Below, piece after piece: positions 7,599-14,926 of a stretch of 15,005 nt of DNA. The DNA is taken from positions 1-15,005 of the forward strand of contig DDEJ01000074.1 of NCBI GenBank assembly GCA_002336405.1, in the 5' to 3' direction. Source of the DNA: Rhodobacteraceae bacterium UBA1957 (GTDB taxonomy: Bacteria > Pseudomonadota > Alphaproteobacteria > Rhodobacterales > Rhodobacteraceae). How positions within the stretch are numbered: the first letter of the stretch is position 1; every line of letters starts with the position of its first letter. Below the pieces are notes generated by a model. That model was given only the letters and a program-made list of their open reading frames with translations. It was not told where the DNA came from and made no database searches. Made by a program: the position numbers and the translations under genes.

Positions 7599-8507
7599 AT
7601 GAGTGCAGAGGTGCGGCGTCTGCCGTTAACAGCCCTGCGGACATTTGAGGCGGCTGCCCGATTGTTGAGTTTCAAAGATGCGGCGGATGAATTATGCGTC
7701 AGTGCCACCACTGTCAGCAATCAGATACGGCACCTTGAACAGAGCTGGCAGACCAAATTATTTATTCGTCACACCCGTGCTGTCTCATTGACGACACAGG
7801 GTAATGCCTTGTCGCAGGTGGTGACTCGTGCGTTTGGCGAAATCCAGTCGGAGGTTCAGAGCAATATTTTAAACGCAAAAAACACGGTTACTCTGGCCGT
7901 CGGGCCGATGTTTGGCTCGCATTGGCTGATACCACGGTTGGGGCGCTTTCGCGCCGCACATCCTGAAATTGATCTGGTTGTCACTCATGGGTCCCGATTG
8001 GGTGATAGCAAAGGGATGCGCAGTGACATTACGGTTGATTGGGGCAGCGGCCATTGGCCTGGCCTGAAATCGCGCTGGTTGATGGATATTGTCTATGCCC
8101 CAGTGGCCAGCCCAGAATTGATCCGGCGCAGCAAAGCCAGAGGGCTTAATTTACATAAATTCACCGACCTAGTGCAGGGGCCGATTTTGCACCAGCATGA
8201 CCGGCTTGATTGGTCAGATTGGTGCGCAGTGGCGGGCTTGGACCCCGTGGTATTTAACAATGAAACGGTGATAGCGGATTCGAGTTTTGTCTTGCAGGCC
8301 GCGCTGGATGCCCAAGGCTCTGCGCTTGGGGTTTTTCCGCTGATGCAGGGTGAGATTGACGATGGCCGTCTGGTTCGTCTGACCGACATAGATTTGGTGC
8401 CACAACGTTCTTTTTATTTGCTCTCACGTCCGGGGCAGGCTGCGATATCCTGTGTTCGCAAGGTTTGTGATTGGTTAATCCAGCAGGCCGAGGTGACGGT
8501 CGCCTAG
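7599..8507 (+). CDS. LysR-family transcriptional regulator, GcvA-like
   Basis: LysR-type regulators bind DNA as tetramers and switch neighbouring operons in response to a small ligand. From ATG 7599 the protein is 302 aa, typical for the family. GGGAG lies 8 nt upstream, so I prefer this to the in-frame GTG 7590, which is itself inside the Shine-Dalgarno. The N-terminal winged helix starts RRLPLTALRTFEAAARLLSF and continues with the recognition segment SATTVSNQIRHLEQ, the GcvA-subgroup pattern. The effector-binding domain runs from about 90 to 295. It is divergent from the MttB-reductase-FAH operon, with two palindromes between them, so it is the likely regulator of that operon and of itself. 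Its last 33 bases overlap the convergent S51 gene. Ligand unknown, possibly the operon's substrate or an intermediate. Confidence 0.92.
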   Translation: MSAEVRRLPLTALRTFEAAARLLSFKDAADELCVSATTVSNQIRHLEQSWQTKLFIRHTRAVSLTTQGNALSQVVTRAFGEIQSEVQSNILNAKNTVTLAVGPMFGSHWLIPRLGRFRAAHPEIDLVVTHGSRLGDSKGMRSDITVDWGSGHWPGLKSRWLMDIVYAPVASPELIRRSKARGLNLHKFTDLVQGPILHQHDRLDWSDWCAVAGLDPVVFNNETVIADSSFVLQAALDAQGSALGVFPLMQGEIDDGRLVRLTDIDLVPQRSFYLLSRPGQAAISCVRKVCDWLIQQAEVTVA

Positions 8508-9176
8508 GCTGACGGCTCTTGTCTGGTGGGTCGTTTCTTGCCCGCCGGAAATCTGATAACAGCCAGCCCCGGGCGCGGCAGAGCACAAATCAATCACGGT
8601 GTCGGCCCCAAAGACCATCGCGGCCCCGTCATCGATGGCATAGCTGGTGGGCATGGTGTTTTCGCGCACGGCCGCTCTTAAAGAAGACTGCCGCAGAGGT
8701 TCACTGGAGTAATGTGGGCAGATGCCGCCTCTCAAAAGCCCAAGACCGCGCAGCGGTTGTAAACCGTTTCCTTTTGCATTCGACAGGCACCACTCAAACC
8801 AGAATACGCCGCCGGCGCTGACCCCAGCCATCGTCACCCCCCGGCGCGCAGCCTGTATAAGGGGTACGCTCCAACCGTTAGTTTCAAAGTGTTCGATCAT
8901 TCGGGCGGTATTGCCGCCGCCAAAATAGACCAAATCAACGGATTCAAGCCATTGTGCTACCAAGATGTCACAGGCGGTAAGTGGCAGATGATCAAGGGTC
9001 GCACCGCAGTGTTCGAAATGCTGGTAAAACCGGTTTATCTTTGTCTGATTATCGCCGCTGGCAACCCCGACAAAGCCGATCCGAGGGTTAGGGACCGTGT
9101 GGCGGAGACAAAACGTATCAAGGTCTGGGTGACTGCTGTGGGTAAACCCGCCACCGCCAATTGATATCAATTTCAT
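8475..9176 (-). CDS. Peptidase S51 / type 1 glutamine amidotransferase-like protein (peptidase E family)
   Basis: Family S51 contains peptidase E (alpha-aspartyl dipeptidase) and cyanophycinase, which use a Ser in a GxSAGG nucleophile elbow. From ATG 9176 the protein is 233 aa, the usual length. It shows KLISIGGGGF at the N-terminus, YFGGGNTARM (about 84-93), AGVSAGG with the expected nucleophile Ser120, and ICPHYSSE with His155. The longer frame from 9287 adds 37 Cys/Tyr-rich residues that do not look like the family and is rejected. ATG 9185 is also possible, but an AAAAGA motif is better spaced (9 nt) for 9176. The gene converges on lysR with a 33-bp overlap and diverges from the Dpp-type binding protein. 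That placement fits hydrolysis of an imported dipeptide or amide, by inference only. Many alphaproteobacterial homologues have no tested function. Confidence 0.85.
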   Translation of the reverse strand: MKLISIGGGGFTHSSHPDLDTFCLRHTVPNPRIGFVGVASGDNQTKINRFYQHFEHCGATLDHLPLTACDILVAQWLESVDLVYFGGGNTARMIEHFETNGWSVPLIQAARRGVTMAGVSAGGVFWFEWCLSNAKGNGLQPLRGLGLLRGGICPHYSSEPLRQSSLRAAVRENTMPTSYAIDDGAAMVFGADTVIDLCSAAPGAGCYQISGGQETTHQTRAVSLGDRHLGLLD

Positions 9177-9282
9177 CTGCGCCATTCTTTTAACTTTATA
9201 ATCACAGCGTCCTGATACACAATACATAGGGTTTAAGTATACCTTGTTACAATAATAGTATTTGCCAGAAATTTCCATAACG

Positions 9283-9297
9283 GACACAGATTGTGTC
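9283..9297. repeat. Small inverted repeat between the S51 and binding-protein genes
   Basis: GACACA (9283-9288) and TGTGTC (9292-9297) form a perfect 6-bp dyad with a 3-bp spacer in the divergent intergenic region. Possible operator for either gene; no regulator can be named. Confidence 0.3.
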
Positions 9298-9301
9298 AGA
9301 C

Positions 9302-9335
9302 TTGTTTAATGGGCGCCGGTTGGATATTTAAACAA
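9302..9335. promoter_or_regulatory. Inverted repeat TTGTTTAA-N18-TTAAACAA upstream of the binding-protein gene
   Basis: TTGTTTAA (9302-9309) and TTAAACAA (9328-9335) are perfect inverted copies with an 18-bp spacer. The left arm's TTGTTT and a TATTTA at 9325-9330 are 17 bp apart, so the dyad also frames a weak sigma-70-like promoter (three of six matches at each hexamer) for the transporter operon. Prediction only. Confidence 0.33.
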
Positions 9336-9450
9336 TAGTTATGACTGAGACGGTCAATGTGCAACATTTGTACACAGACCAAACAGCCTTTTATACCGGT
9401 CGGGTGCAACGGCAACAGTTGCGCTTTTAAAAAAGCTAGGGAGAAAACAA

Positions 9451-10932
9451 ATGAACTACCTATTGAAAGCGGTGTCGCTTGGCGCTGTTATGGCAGCAGG
9501 GCTCGCGACCGCAGAGCCTAGTGGGACATTCCGCCAAGCTCATGATTACGGTTTTGGAGAAAAGTCGAGCTTGGATCCAAGCTCGCCAGGCCGTATCCAG
9601 TGGATTACCGAAAAAATTATGAACCGTCTGGTCAGCCCCGATCTCGCGGGCATACCCGAGGCTGATCTGGCCACAGAATGGTCGGCAAATGCCGAGGCAA
9701 CCGAATGGACTTTTAAGCTGCGCGAAGGTGTGACCTTTCACGATGGCTCGACGCTGGATGCGGCCGACGTCATCTATACATTCGAGCGTATCTTGGACCC
9801 TGATGGTACCAGCCCGGCGCGATCCGCTTTGAAAATGATCGAAAGCGTGAGCATGGTTGACGATATGACTGTCAAGATGTCCCTTAACACGCCGTTTGCC
9901 GATATGCCGTTGCAACTGATGGATTATCGGATGCGGATTATTCCAGATGGATCTGGCGATATGATTGGGGAAACCGGTATCGGAACTGGTCCTTTCAAAG
10001 TTGAAAAATACGAGGCGGACGGCACAACTGTTCTGGTTGCAAACCTTGATTATTATAAAGGTGCGCCAAAACTGGCACGGATGGAAATTATCGCGATTTC
10101 CGAAGGTCAGGCCCGCATTCAGGCCTTCTTGGGTGGCCAGACCGATATGTACCGCTACGTCACGGCGCAAGAGCGCGTTCTGCTGGATCGCTCAGATAAG
10201 TATAACGTGCAAGTGATCCCGACCGGAAACTGGCGTGGTCTGGTGTTTCGTACAGATGTTGAGCCGTTTACCGATGCGCGGGTCCGCAAAGCGGTTCGTT
10301 TGGCGGCCGACCGGCAGGAAATTGTTGATCTGGTCTATGGCGGCGGGGCCGTTGTGGCTTGCGACACACCTGTTGAACCCAACGACCAATATCGCGCTGA
10401 TCTGAAATGTCCTCAGGATATCGAGCAGGCCAAAGCGCTGTTGGCCGAGGCCGGCTATCCCGACGGGATTGACGTTGATGTGCATGTCTCGACACTGGAA
10501 CCATCTTGGTCAAACCTAGCGGTTGTCTATCAAGAGCAAGCCGCAAAAGCCGGTATTCGGGTCAATGTTGTTCAGGCACCATCTGACGGTTATTGGAATG
10601 CAATCTGGATGAATAAAACCGTGTCCGCCACGCGGTGGAACGAACGTCCCGCTGATCAAGCTCTGCATGAGATTTACCTGTCTTCAGCTAGGTGGAACGA
10701 GAGCTTCTATAAAGACGAAGGATTTGATACCCTGTTGGCAACAGCCCGGCGCGAGCTGGATTTTGGCAAGCGCAAAGCTTTATATGCCAAGGCTCAGGCC
10801 CATCTGTTGGAAACCGCTGGGACGCTTATTCCAATCCATGTGACCAAGATTGTTGGTGTGAATGCGCGGGTCAAAAATGTCGATGCGGTCAAGCGTGAAG
10901 CGATCCGCTGGCATTTGATTGAAGTGGACTAA
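9451..10932 (+). CDS. ABC transporter substrate-binding protein, DppA/OppA type (SBP_bac_5)
   Basis: This is the periplasmic receptor of a peptide/nickel-class ABC importer, 493 aa. The N-terminus is a clear Sec signal: a hydrophobic core of about residues 5-20 ending ATA, with likely cleavage before EPSGTF at about residue 22/23. There is no lipobox Cys, so it should be soluble. Family features are the LREGVTFHDGSTLDAADVIYTFERI-type segment (about 90-114), GTGPFKVEKY (about 178-187), and ARVRKAVRLAADRQEIVDLVYGG (about 278-300). AGGGAG (9438-9443) is well placed for ATG 9451. It is first in the operon, followed by a strong hairpin and then the permease and ATPase genes, so it is probably made in excess. 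The ligand could be a peptide, amino-acid derivative or betaine; sequence alone does not tell. Confidence 0.93.
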   Translation: MNYLLKAVSLGAVMAAGLATAEPSGTFRQAHDYGFGEKSSLDPSSPGRIQWITEKIMNRLVSPDLAGIPEADLATEWSANAEATEWTFKLREGVTFHDGSTLDAADVIYTFERILDPDGTSPARSALKMIESVSMVDDMTVKMSLNTPFADMPLQLMDYRMRIIPDGSGDMIGETGIGTGPFKVEKYEADGTTVLVANLDYYKGAPKLARMEIIAISEGQARIQAFLGGQTDMYRYVTAQERVLLDRSDKYNVQVIPTGNWRGLVFRTDVEPFTDARVRKAVRLAADRQEIVDLVYGGGAVVACDTPVEPNDQYRADLKCPQDIEQAKALLAEAGYPDGIDVDVHVSTLEPSWSNLAVVYQEQAAKAGIRVNVVQAPSDGYWNAIWMNKTVSATRWNERPADQALHEIYLSSARWNESFYKDEGFDTLLATARRELDFGKRKALYAKAQAHLLETAGTLIPIHVTKIVGVNARVKNVDAVKREAIRWHLIEVD

Positions 10933-10937
10933 ACCCC

Positions 10938-10978
10938 AATATCACAGGGCGCGCCCTGTCGCGCCCTGTGATATTTTT
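10938..10978 (+). terminator. Strong hairpin with T-run between the binding-protein and permease genes
   Basis: The 16-base arm at 10938-10953 pairs perfectly with 10960-10975 around a 6-nt loop (CCCTGT), and the T-run is 10974-10978. It starts 6 bp after the binding-protein stop. In importer operons such structures partly stop transcription or protect the upstream mRNA from 3' decay, keeping the binding protein in excess of the membrane parts. The inner 16 bases 10944-10959 are themselves a perfect palindrome, giving an alternative fold. Confidence 0.8.
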
Positions 10979-11006
10979 AATCTTATAAGCGACTGGGAAT
11001 AAAGCC

Positions 11007-11966
11007 ATGCTGCGGATGCTGTTACGACGGTGCTTCTTGGGTGCCGTAACCGTTGCAATCGTGTCAGCGATTATTTTTCTTGGCGTGGAATTGTTGCCGG
11101 GGGATGCCTGCACTGCATTTTTAGAGCGTGACGCAAAGGGCCAGATGCTTGAGAATTGCCGCAAGGATTTCGGGTTGGATCGCCCCGCCCTTACCCGCTA
11201 TTTTGAATGGGCTGGAAATGCGTTGCAGGGCGATCTTGGGATGTCTGCCAGCGGGCGCAAAAGCATCGCTGAATTGGTTGGCCACCGGATGAAAAATTCG
11301 CTGCTTCTGGCTGCTGTGTCACTGAGCGTTGGCGTGCCCATGGCGATTTTTCTTGGCGTTATCACGGGTCTTTGGCGCGACAGACCGATTGATTTGTTTT
11401 TTTCAACAGTGGCCATCCTTGCGATGACTATCCCAGAATTTGTCTCTGCCACTGTATTGATCTTGATCTTCTCGGTCTGGCTTGGCTGGTTGCCGGGGAT
11501 TATCGTGACGTCCGCCAGTGCCCCGGCCTCGGAGTTCTTTCCGGAAATTCTGTTGCCGGTCTTCGTTTTGGCGATGGTGATGATGGCGCATATACTGCGC
11601 ATGGTACGCTCGTCGGTGATTGAGGTTATGGCGGGGGATTATATCCAGATGGCGACGCTTAAGGGTGTGCCGTACTGGCGCATAGTATTTTCCCACGCGC
11701 TTCCCAACGCCCTGTTGCCGGCGATCAATGTGGTGGCGCTGACGATTGCCTGGCTGCTTGGCGGTGTGGTTGTGATCGAGGTGGTGTTTAACTATCCCGG
11801 ATTGGGACGGATGATGATTGACGCCATTTCAGACCGTGACCTGCCGGTGGTTCAGGCAATCGCGCTGATTGTGGCTTCGGTCTATGTCGGGGTCAACCTG
11901 ACGGCGGATATCCTGACTATGGTTGCCAATCCGCGCTTGCGGACGTTAAATATGAGGGGCGGATGA
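11007..11966 (+). CDS. ABC transporter permease, DppB/OppB type
   Basis: First membrane subunit of the importer, 319 aa, in the inner membrane. It has an N-terminal transmembrane segment (about 8-30) and the family's short periplasmic region containing LPGDAC and FGLDRPALTRYFEW. The transport domain of about five helices follows (about 95-305). The cytoplasmic coupling loop AGDYIQMATLKGVPYWRIVFSHALPNALLP (about 210-239) is the EAA motif that docks on the ATPase. ATG 11007 has a GGGA 9 nt upstream. The stop overlaps the next permease start as ATGA. Pairs with that permease, the double ATPase and the upstream binding protein. Confidence 0.93.
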   Translation: MLRMLLRRCFLGAVTVAIVSAIIFLGVELLPGDACTAFLERDAKGQMLENCRKDFGLDRPALTRYFEWAGNALQGDLGMSASGRKSIAELVGHRMKNSLLLAAVSLSVGVPMAIFLGVITGLWRDRPIDLFFSTVAILAMTIPEFVSATVLILIFSVWLGWLPGIIVTSASAPASEFFPEILLPVFVLAMVMMAHILRMVRSSVIEVMAGDYIQMATLKGVPYWRIVFSHALPNALLPAINVVALTIAWLLGGVVVIEVVFNYPGLGRMMIDAISDRDLPVVQAIALIVASVYVGVNLTADILTMVANPRLRTLNMRGG

Positions 11967-12868
11967 GCGATTTATCCCCACATGTAATTCCGGCTGAAAC
12001 CCCGGCACCAAAGTTTCTTTCGGGGCCGCGCACGGTGTTGCGGGATGTGATGTCGCGACCGTCAGGTGCGATTGGGCTAAGCCTTGTGGTGTTCCACGTG
12101 CTATTGGCGCTGACCAGCCCGCTGTATGTGCCATATGATTTTAAAACTATGAATTCGATGCTGATGCTGATGCCACCCTCGTCCGAGCATTGGCTGGGCA
12201 CGGACCATTTGGGCCGCGATGTGTTGACCCGTGTCTTATTGGGGGGCCGTGAGGCGCTGTTGGTCACCGGAGTTGCGACACCGGTCGCGGTGGTTTGGGG
12301 CGGCTTTATGGGAATTTTATTTGGGTTGGTCGGTGGACGGGTCGATGAGGTGCTGATGCGTGTTGTTGATGCGTTTCTGTCGCTGCCGTGGATTTTAAAA
12401 ATGCTGGTGCTGATCGTGACCTTTGGCAGCGGCATCGAAGTGCTGATCCCCACGCTGGCTTTTTTCTATGGCATTCCGGTGATCAGGATCGCCCGGGCCG
12501 CAACCCATGATGTGGTGGCCCGCGATTTCATCTCGGCGGCCAAGGCGCGCGGCCATAGCCGGATGACCATTATTCGCCGTGAATTGGTGCCCAATGTTCT
12601 GGATACCTTGATGGTCGAGGGTGCGATGCGGTGGTCTTGGATGTTGCTGGCGTTCTCATCACTGTCGTTTCTGGGGTTTGGGGTGTCACCGCCCACGCCG
12701 GACTGGGGTTTGATGATTGCCGATGCGCGGGGCTTTATGTCGTTTGCCCCCTGGGGTGTGCTGGGCCCGGTGATTGCCCTGTCGTCGCTGATTATTGGCA
12801 TCAATCTGACGGCGGATGCGCTGGCAAAAGCGCTGGGCATTGACCGCGCGCAAAAGGCACCGGTTTAA
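11963..12868 (+). CDS. ABC transporter permease, DppC/OppC type
   Basis: Second membrane subunit, 301 aa. It has an N-terminal cytoplasmic tail of about 30 residues and a first transmembrane segment (about 38-56). The family signature HWLGTDHLGRDVLTRVLLGGR follows (about 74-94), then about five more helices. The coupling loop VARDFISAAKARGHSRMTIIRRELVPN (about 186-212) corresponds to the EAA motif, and FLGFGVSPPTPDWGLMI (about 234-250) is the usual C-terminal landmark. The start overlaps the preceding stop by 4 bp (ATGA 11963-11966) with GGGGCGG just upstream, indicating translational coupling. It should form a heterodimer with the preceding permease. Confidence 0.93.
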   Translation: MSDLSPHVIPAETPAPKFLSGPRTVLRDVMSRPSGAIGLSLVVFHVLLALTSPLYVPYDFKTMNSMLMLMPPSSEHWLGTDHLGRDVLTRVLLGGREALLVTGVATPVAVVWGGFMGILFGLVGGRVDEVLMRVVDAFLSLPWILKMLVLIVTFGSGIEVLIPTLAFFYGIPVIRIARAATHDVVARDFISAAKARGHSRMTIIRRELVPNVLDTLMVEGAMRWSWMLLAFSSLSFLGFGVSPPTPDWGLMIADARGFMSFAPWGVLGPVIALSSLIIGINLTADALAKALGIDRAQKAPV

Positions 12869-12871
12869 AGT

Positions 12872-14902
12872 ATGAAAAACGCTCCCTTGATTGATATATC
12901 CGATATTTCCGTTGGTTTTACCGGCCGGTCGGGTCAGATGATGCCTGTATTGCGCAACATAGACTTGGTGGTTCGACGCGGGGAAAGCGTGGGCCTGGTG
13001 GGCGAAAGTGGATCTGGCAAAAGCACACTGGCCCTGGCGGCCATGGGGTATCTGAAACGCGGTTTGCAGCTGATGGATGGCTCGGTTACATTCCGCGGTG
13101 ATGATATGTTCGGCCAGACACGCCAACAGCTGGAGCGGATCCGCGGCGGGCATCTTGCGTTAATTCCGCAAAATTCCGGACAATCGCTGACACCGACATC
13201 CCGCATCGGCACGCAATTGGTCGAGGCGTTAAAACTGCACCGCAATTTGCCGGACACCGCGCATTTGCCAAAAGTCATCGAACTGCTCGGGCAGGTGCGT
13301 TTGCCGGATCCCGAGACCATTGTCTCCCGGTATCCGCACGAACTTTCAGGGGGCCAACAACAACGCGTGGCGATTGCGATGGCACTGGCAGGTGAGCCTG
13401 AGGCGCTGTTGCTCGATGAGCCGACCACCGGATTGGATGTGACGACGCAGGCGCATATTCTAGAATTGCTGCGTGATATTGCCGCTGAGCGGGATATGGC
13501 GATGGTTTATGTCAGCCACGATCTTGGCGCGATTGCGCGGGTCTGTGACCGGGTGGTGGTAATGTACGCCGGTGAAGTGGTGTTGCAAGGCAGCACACGG
13601 CAGGTTTTGACCGCCCCGATGCATCCCTATGCCCGTGGTTTGTTGGCCTCGATCCCGAAACTGAGTGATCCGCGTCTGCCGGTCGCCTTGGATGGGCGCC
13701 CGCCACCACCCGGTGGCGCCGGTCTGGGATGCGCGTTTGTCGATCGTTGTGCCATTGCGCAAGAGCGCTGTGGCTGTGCACGCCCCGCACTTTCGCCTTT
13801 GCCAAGTGGCGATATGGTGCGCTGTCATTTTCCCGAACAGGCGTCGCAAATTTCGATTATGGGCTCTGGGGCTGATCCGGTGCGGCGTGCACCGGGCGGT
13901 GACGTGGCGCTCAGTTTGCGCGATTTGTCGATCAGCTATAGCAGACCGTCTTTGCTGGATCAGATCCTGCGCCGGCCTGCGGCCGGAGTGGCCACCGTAG
14001 ATGATATCTCGGTGCAGATTACCAAGGGCGAAACGCTGGGTCTGGTGGGGGAATCCGGCAGTGGCAAATCGACAATCCTGAAATCCATTGCGGGTCTTCT
14101 GCCCCCCGTTGGTGGCAGCGTCACGGTTGCCGGCGGCCAGCCTTTGCCTTTTGCGGTGGAAAACCGCGGCCCCGACCATTTGCGCCGGATCCAGCTGATT
14201 TTCCAAAACCCTGATGACAGTCTTAATCCGCGCCACACTATTGCCCAGATTTTGGAACAGCCGCTGCGGTTATATTTCGGACTGACCGGCGCGGCGCTGC
14301 ATGCCCGCAGTGCGGAAATTCTGGATCGGGTGCGCCTTGGGGCGCATTATCTGGATCGCTTGCCAAGCCAGTTATCGGGCGGCGAAAAACAGCGGGTGGC
14401 TATTGCACGCGCCTTTGCCGCCGAGCCGGATCTGGTGCTATGTGACGAGGTGACCTCGGCGCTGGATGTGTCGGTGCAAGCGGCGGTGCTGGATTTGCTG
14501 AACGAATTAAAACAAAGTCAGGGCACCACCTATATCTTTGTTTCGCATGATCTGGCGGTGGTGCGGGCGCTGTCGGACCGGGTTGCGGTGCTGTATCAGG
14601 GCCGCCTGTGTGAAATTGGCCCCGCCAAAGATGTTTATGCCTTGCCGTCACATCCTTATACCGAAGTTCTGCTTGGCGCTGTGTTGGAGCCTGACCCCGA
14701 CACAGCCCCGACGCTGACTGCCGATGATGTGGTGGAATTGTCCCCACCCGAAACCGGCTGCCCGTTTCAGCGCCGTTGCCCGCGCAGTTTGGGGCCGGTT
14801 TGCGCCAGCGATATCCCGCCGTGGCAAACATCGCCCGAGGGGCACGCGATCCGCTGTCATATTCCGCTGTCGGAATTGGCGCCGGCGCAAAGCCTGTCGT
14901 AA
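12872..14902 (+). CDS. Fused double ATP-binding protein of a Dpp/Opp-type importer (DppD-DppF fusion)
   Basis: Energy-coupling subunit of the importer, 676 aa, cytoplasmic. It carries two complete nucleotide-binding domains in one chain, about twice the usual length. NBD1 (about 5-325): Walker A GESGSGKST (K50), Q-loop Q100, signature LSGGQ (158-162), Walker B LLLDEPT (E183), His216. NBD2 (about 345-676): Walker A GESGSGKST (K399), Q445, LSGGE (501-505), Walker B LVLCDEV (E526), His559. Both sites look catalytically intact. Each half ends in the oligopeptide/dipeptide C-terminal extension with a cysteine set: C287, C293, C300 or C302, and C318 in the first; C630, C636, C644 and C662 in the second. 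ATG 12872 comes 3 bp after the permease stop, so the genes form one operon. Such fusions occur in GsiA- and YejF-type systems. Last gene of the operon. Confidence 0.94.
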   Translation: MKNAPLIDISDISVGFTGRSGQMMPVLRNIDLVVRRGESVGLVGESGSGKSTLALAAMGYLKRGLQLMDGSVTFRGDDMFGQTRQQLERIRGGHLALIPQNSGQSLTPTSRIGTQLVEALKLHRNLPDTAHLPKVIELLGQVRLPDPETIVSRYPHELSGGQQQRVAIAMALAGEPEALLLDEPTTGLDVTTQAHILELLRDIAAERDMAMVYVSHDLGAIARVCDRVVVMYAGEVVLQGSTRQVLTAPMHPYARGLLASIPKLSDPRLPVALDGRPPPPGGAGLGCAFVDRCAIAQERCGCARPALSPLPSGDMVRCHFPEQASQISIMGSGADPVRRAPGGDVALSLRDLSISYSRPSLLDQILRRPAAGVATVDDISVQITKGETLGLVGESGSGKSTILKSIAGLLPPVGGSVTVAGGQPLPFAVENRGPDHLRRIQLIFQNPDDSLNPRHTIAQILEQPLRLYFGLTGAALHARSAEILDRVRLGAHYLDRLPSQLSGGEKQRVAIARAFAAEPDLVLCDEVTSALDVSVQAAVLDLLNELKQSQGTTYIFVSHDLAVVRALSDRVAVLYQGRLCEIGPAKDVYALPSHPYTEVLLGAVLEPDPDTAPTLTADDVVELSPPETGCPFQRRCPRSLGPVCASDIPPWQTSPEGHAIRCHIPLSELAPAQSLS

Positions 14903-14926
14903 AAACTGGCTGTCGGGCGCCAAGAT

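Noticed and set aside
9177..9287. 37-residue N-terminal extension of the S51 protein
   Set aside because: The Tyr/Cys-rich stretch does not match the family, whose members start at the IGGGG strand; internal ATGs fit better.
9460..10170. Long minus-strand frame (236 aa) opposite the binding-protein gene
   Set aside because: Its His/Arg-rich, family-less translation is typical of an antisense shadow of a real gene.
13460..14236. Minus-strand 258-aa frame opposite the double ATPase
   Set aside because: It is antisense to the Walker and signature motifs of a certain gene; its composition (Arg, Gln, His) is unlike a real protein.
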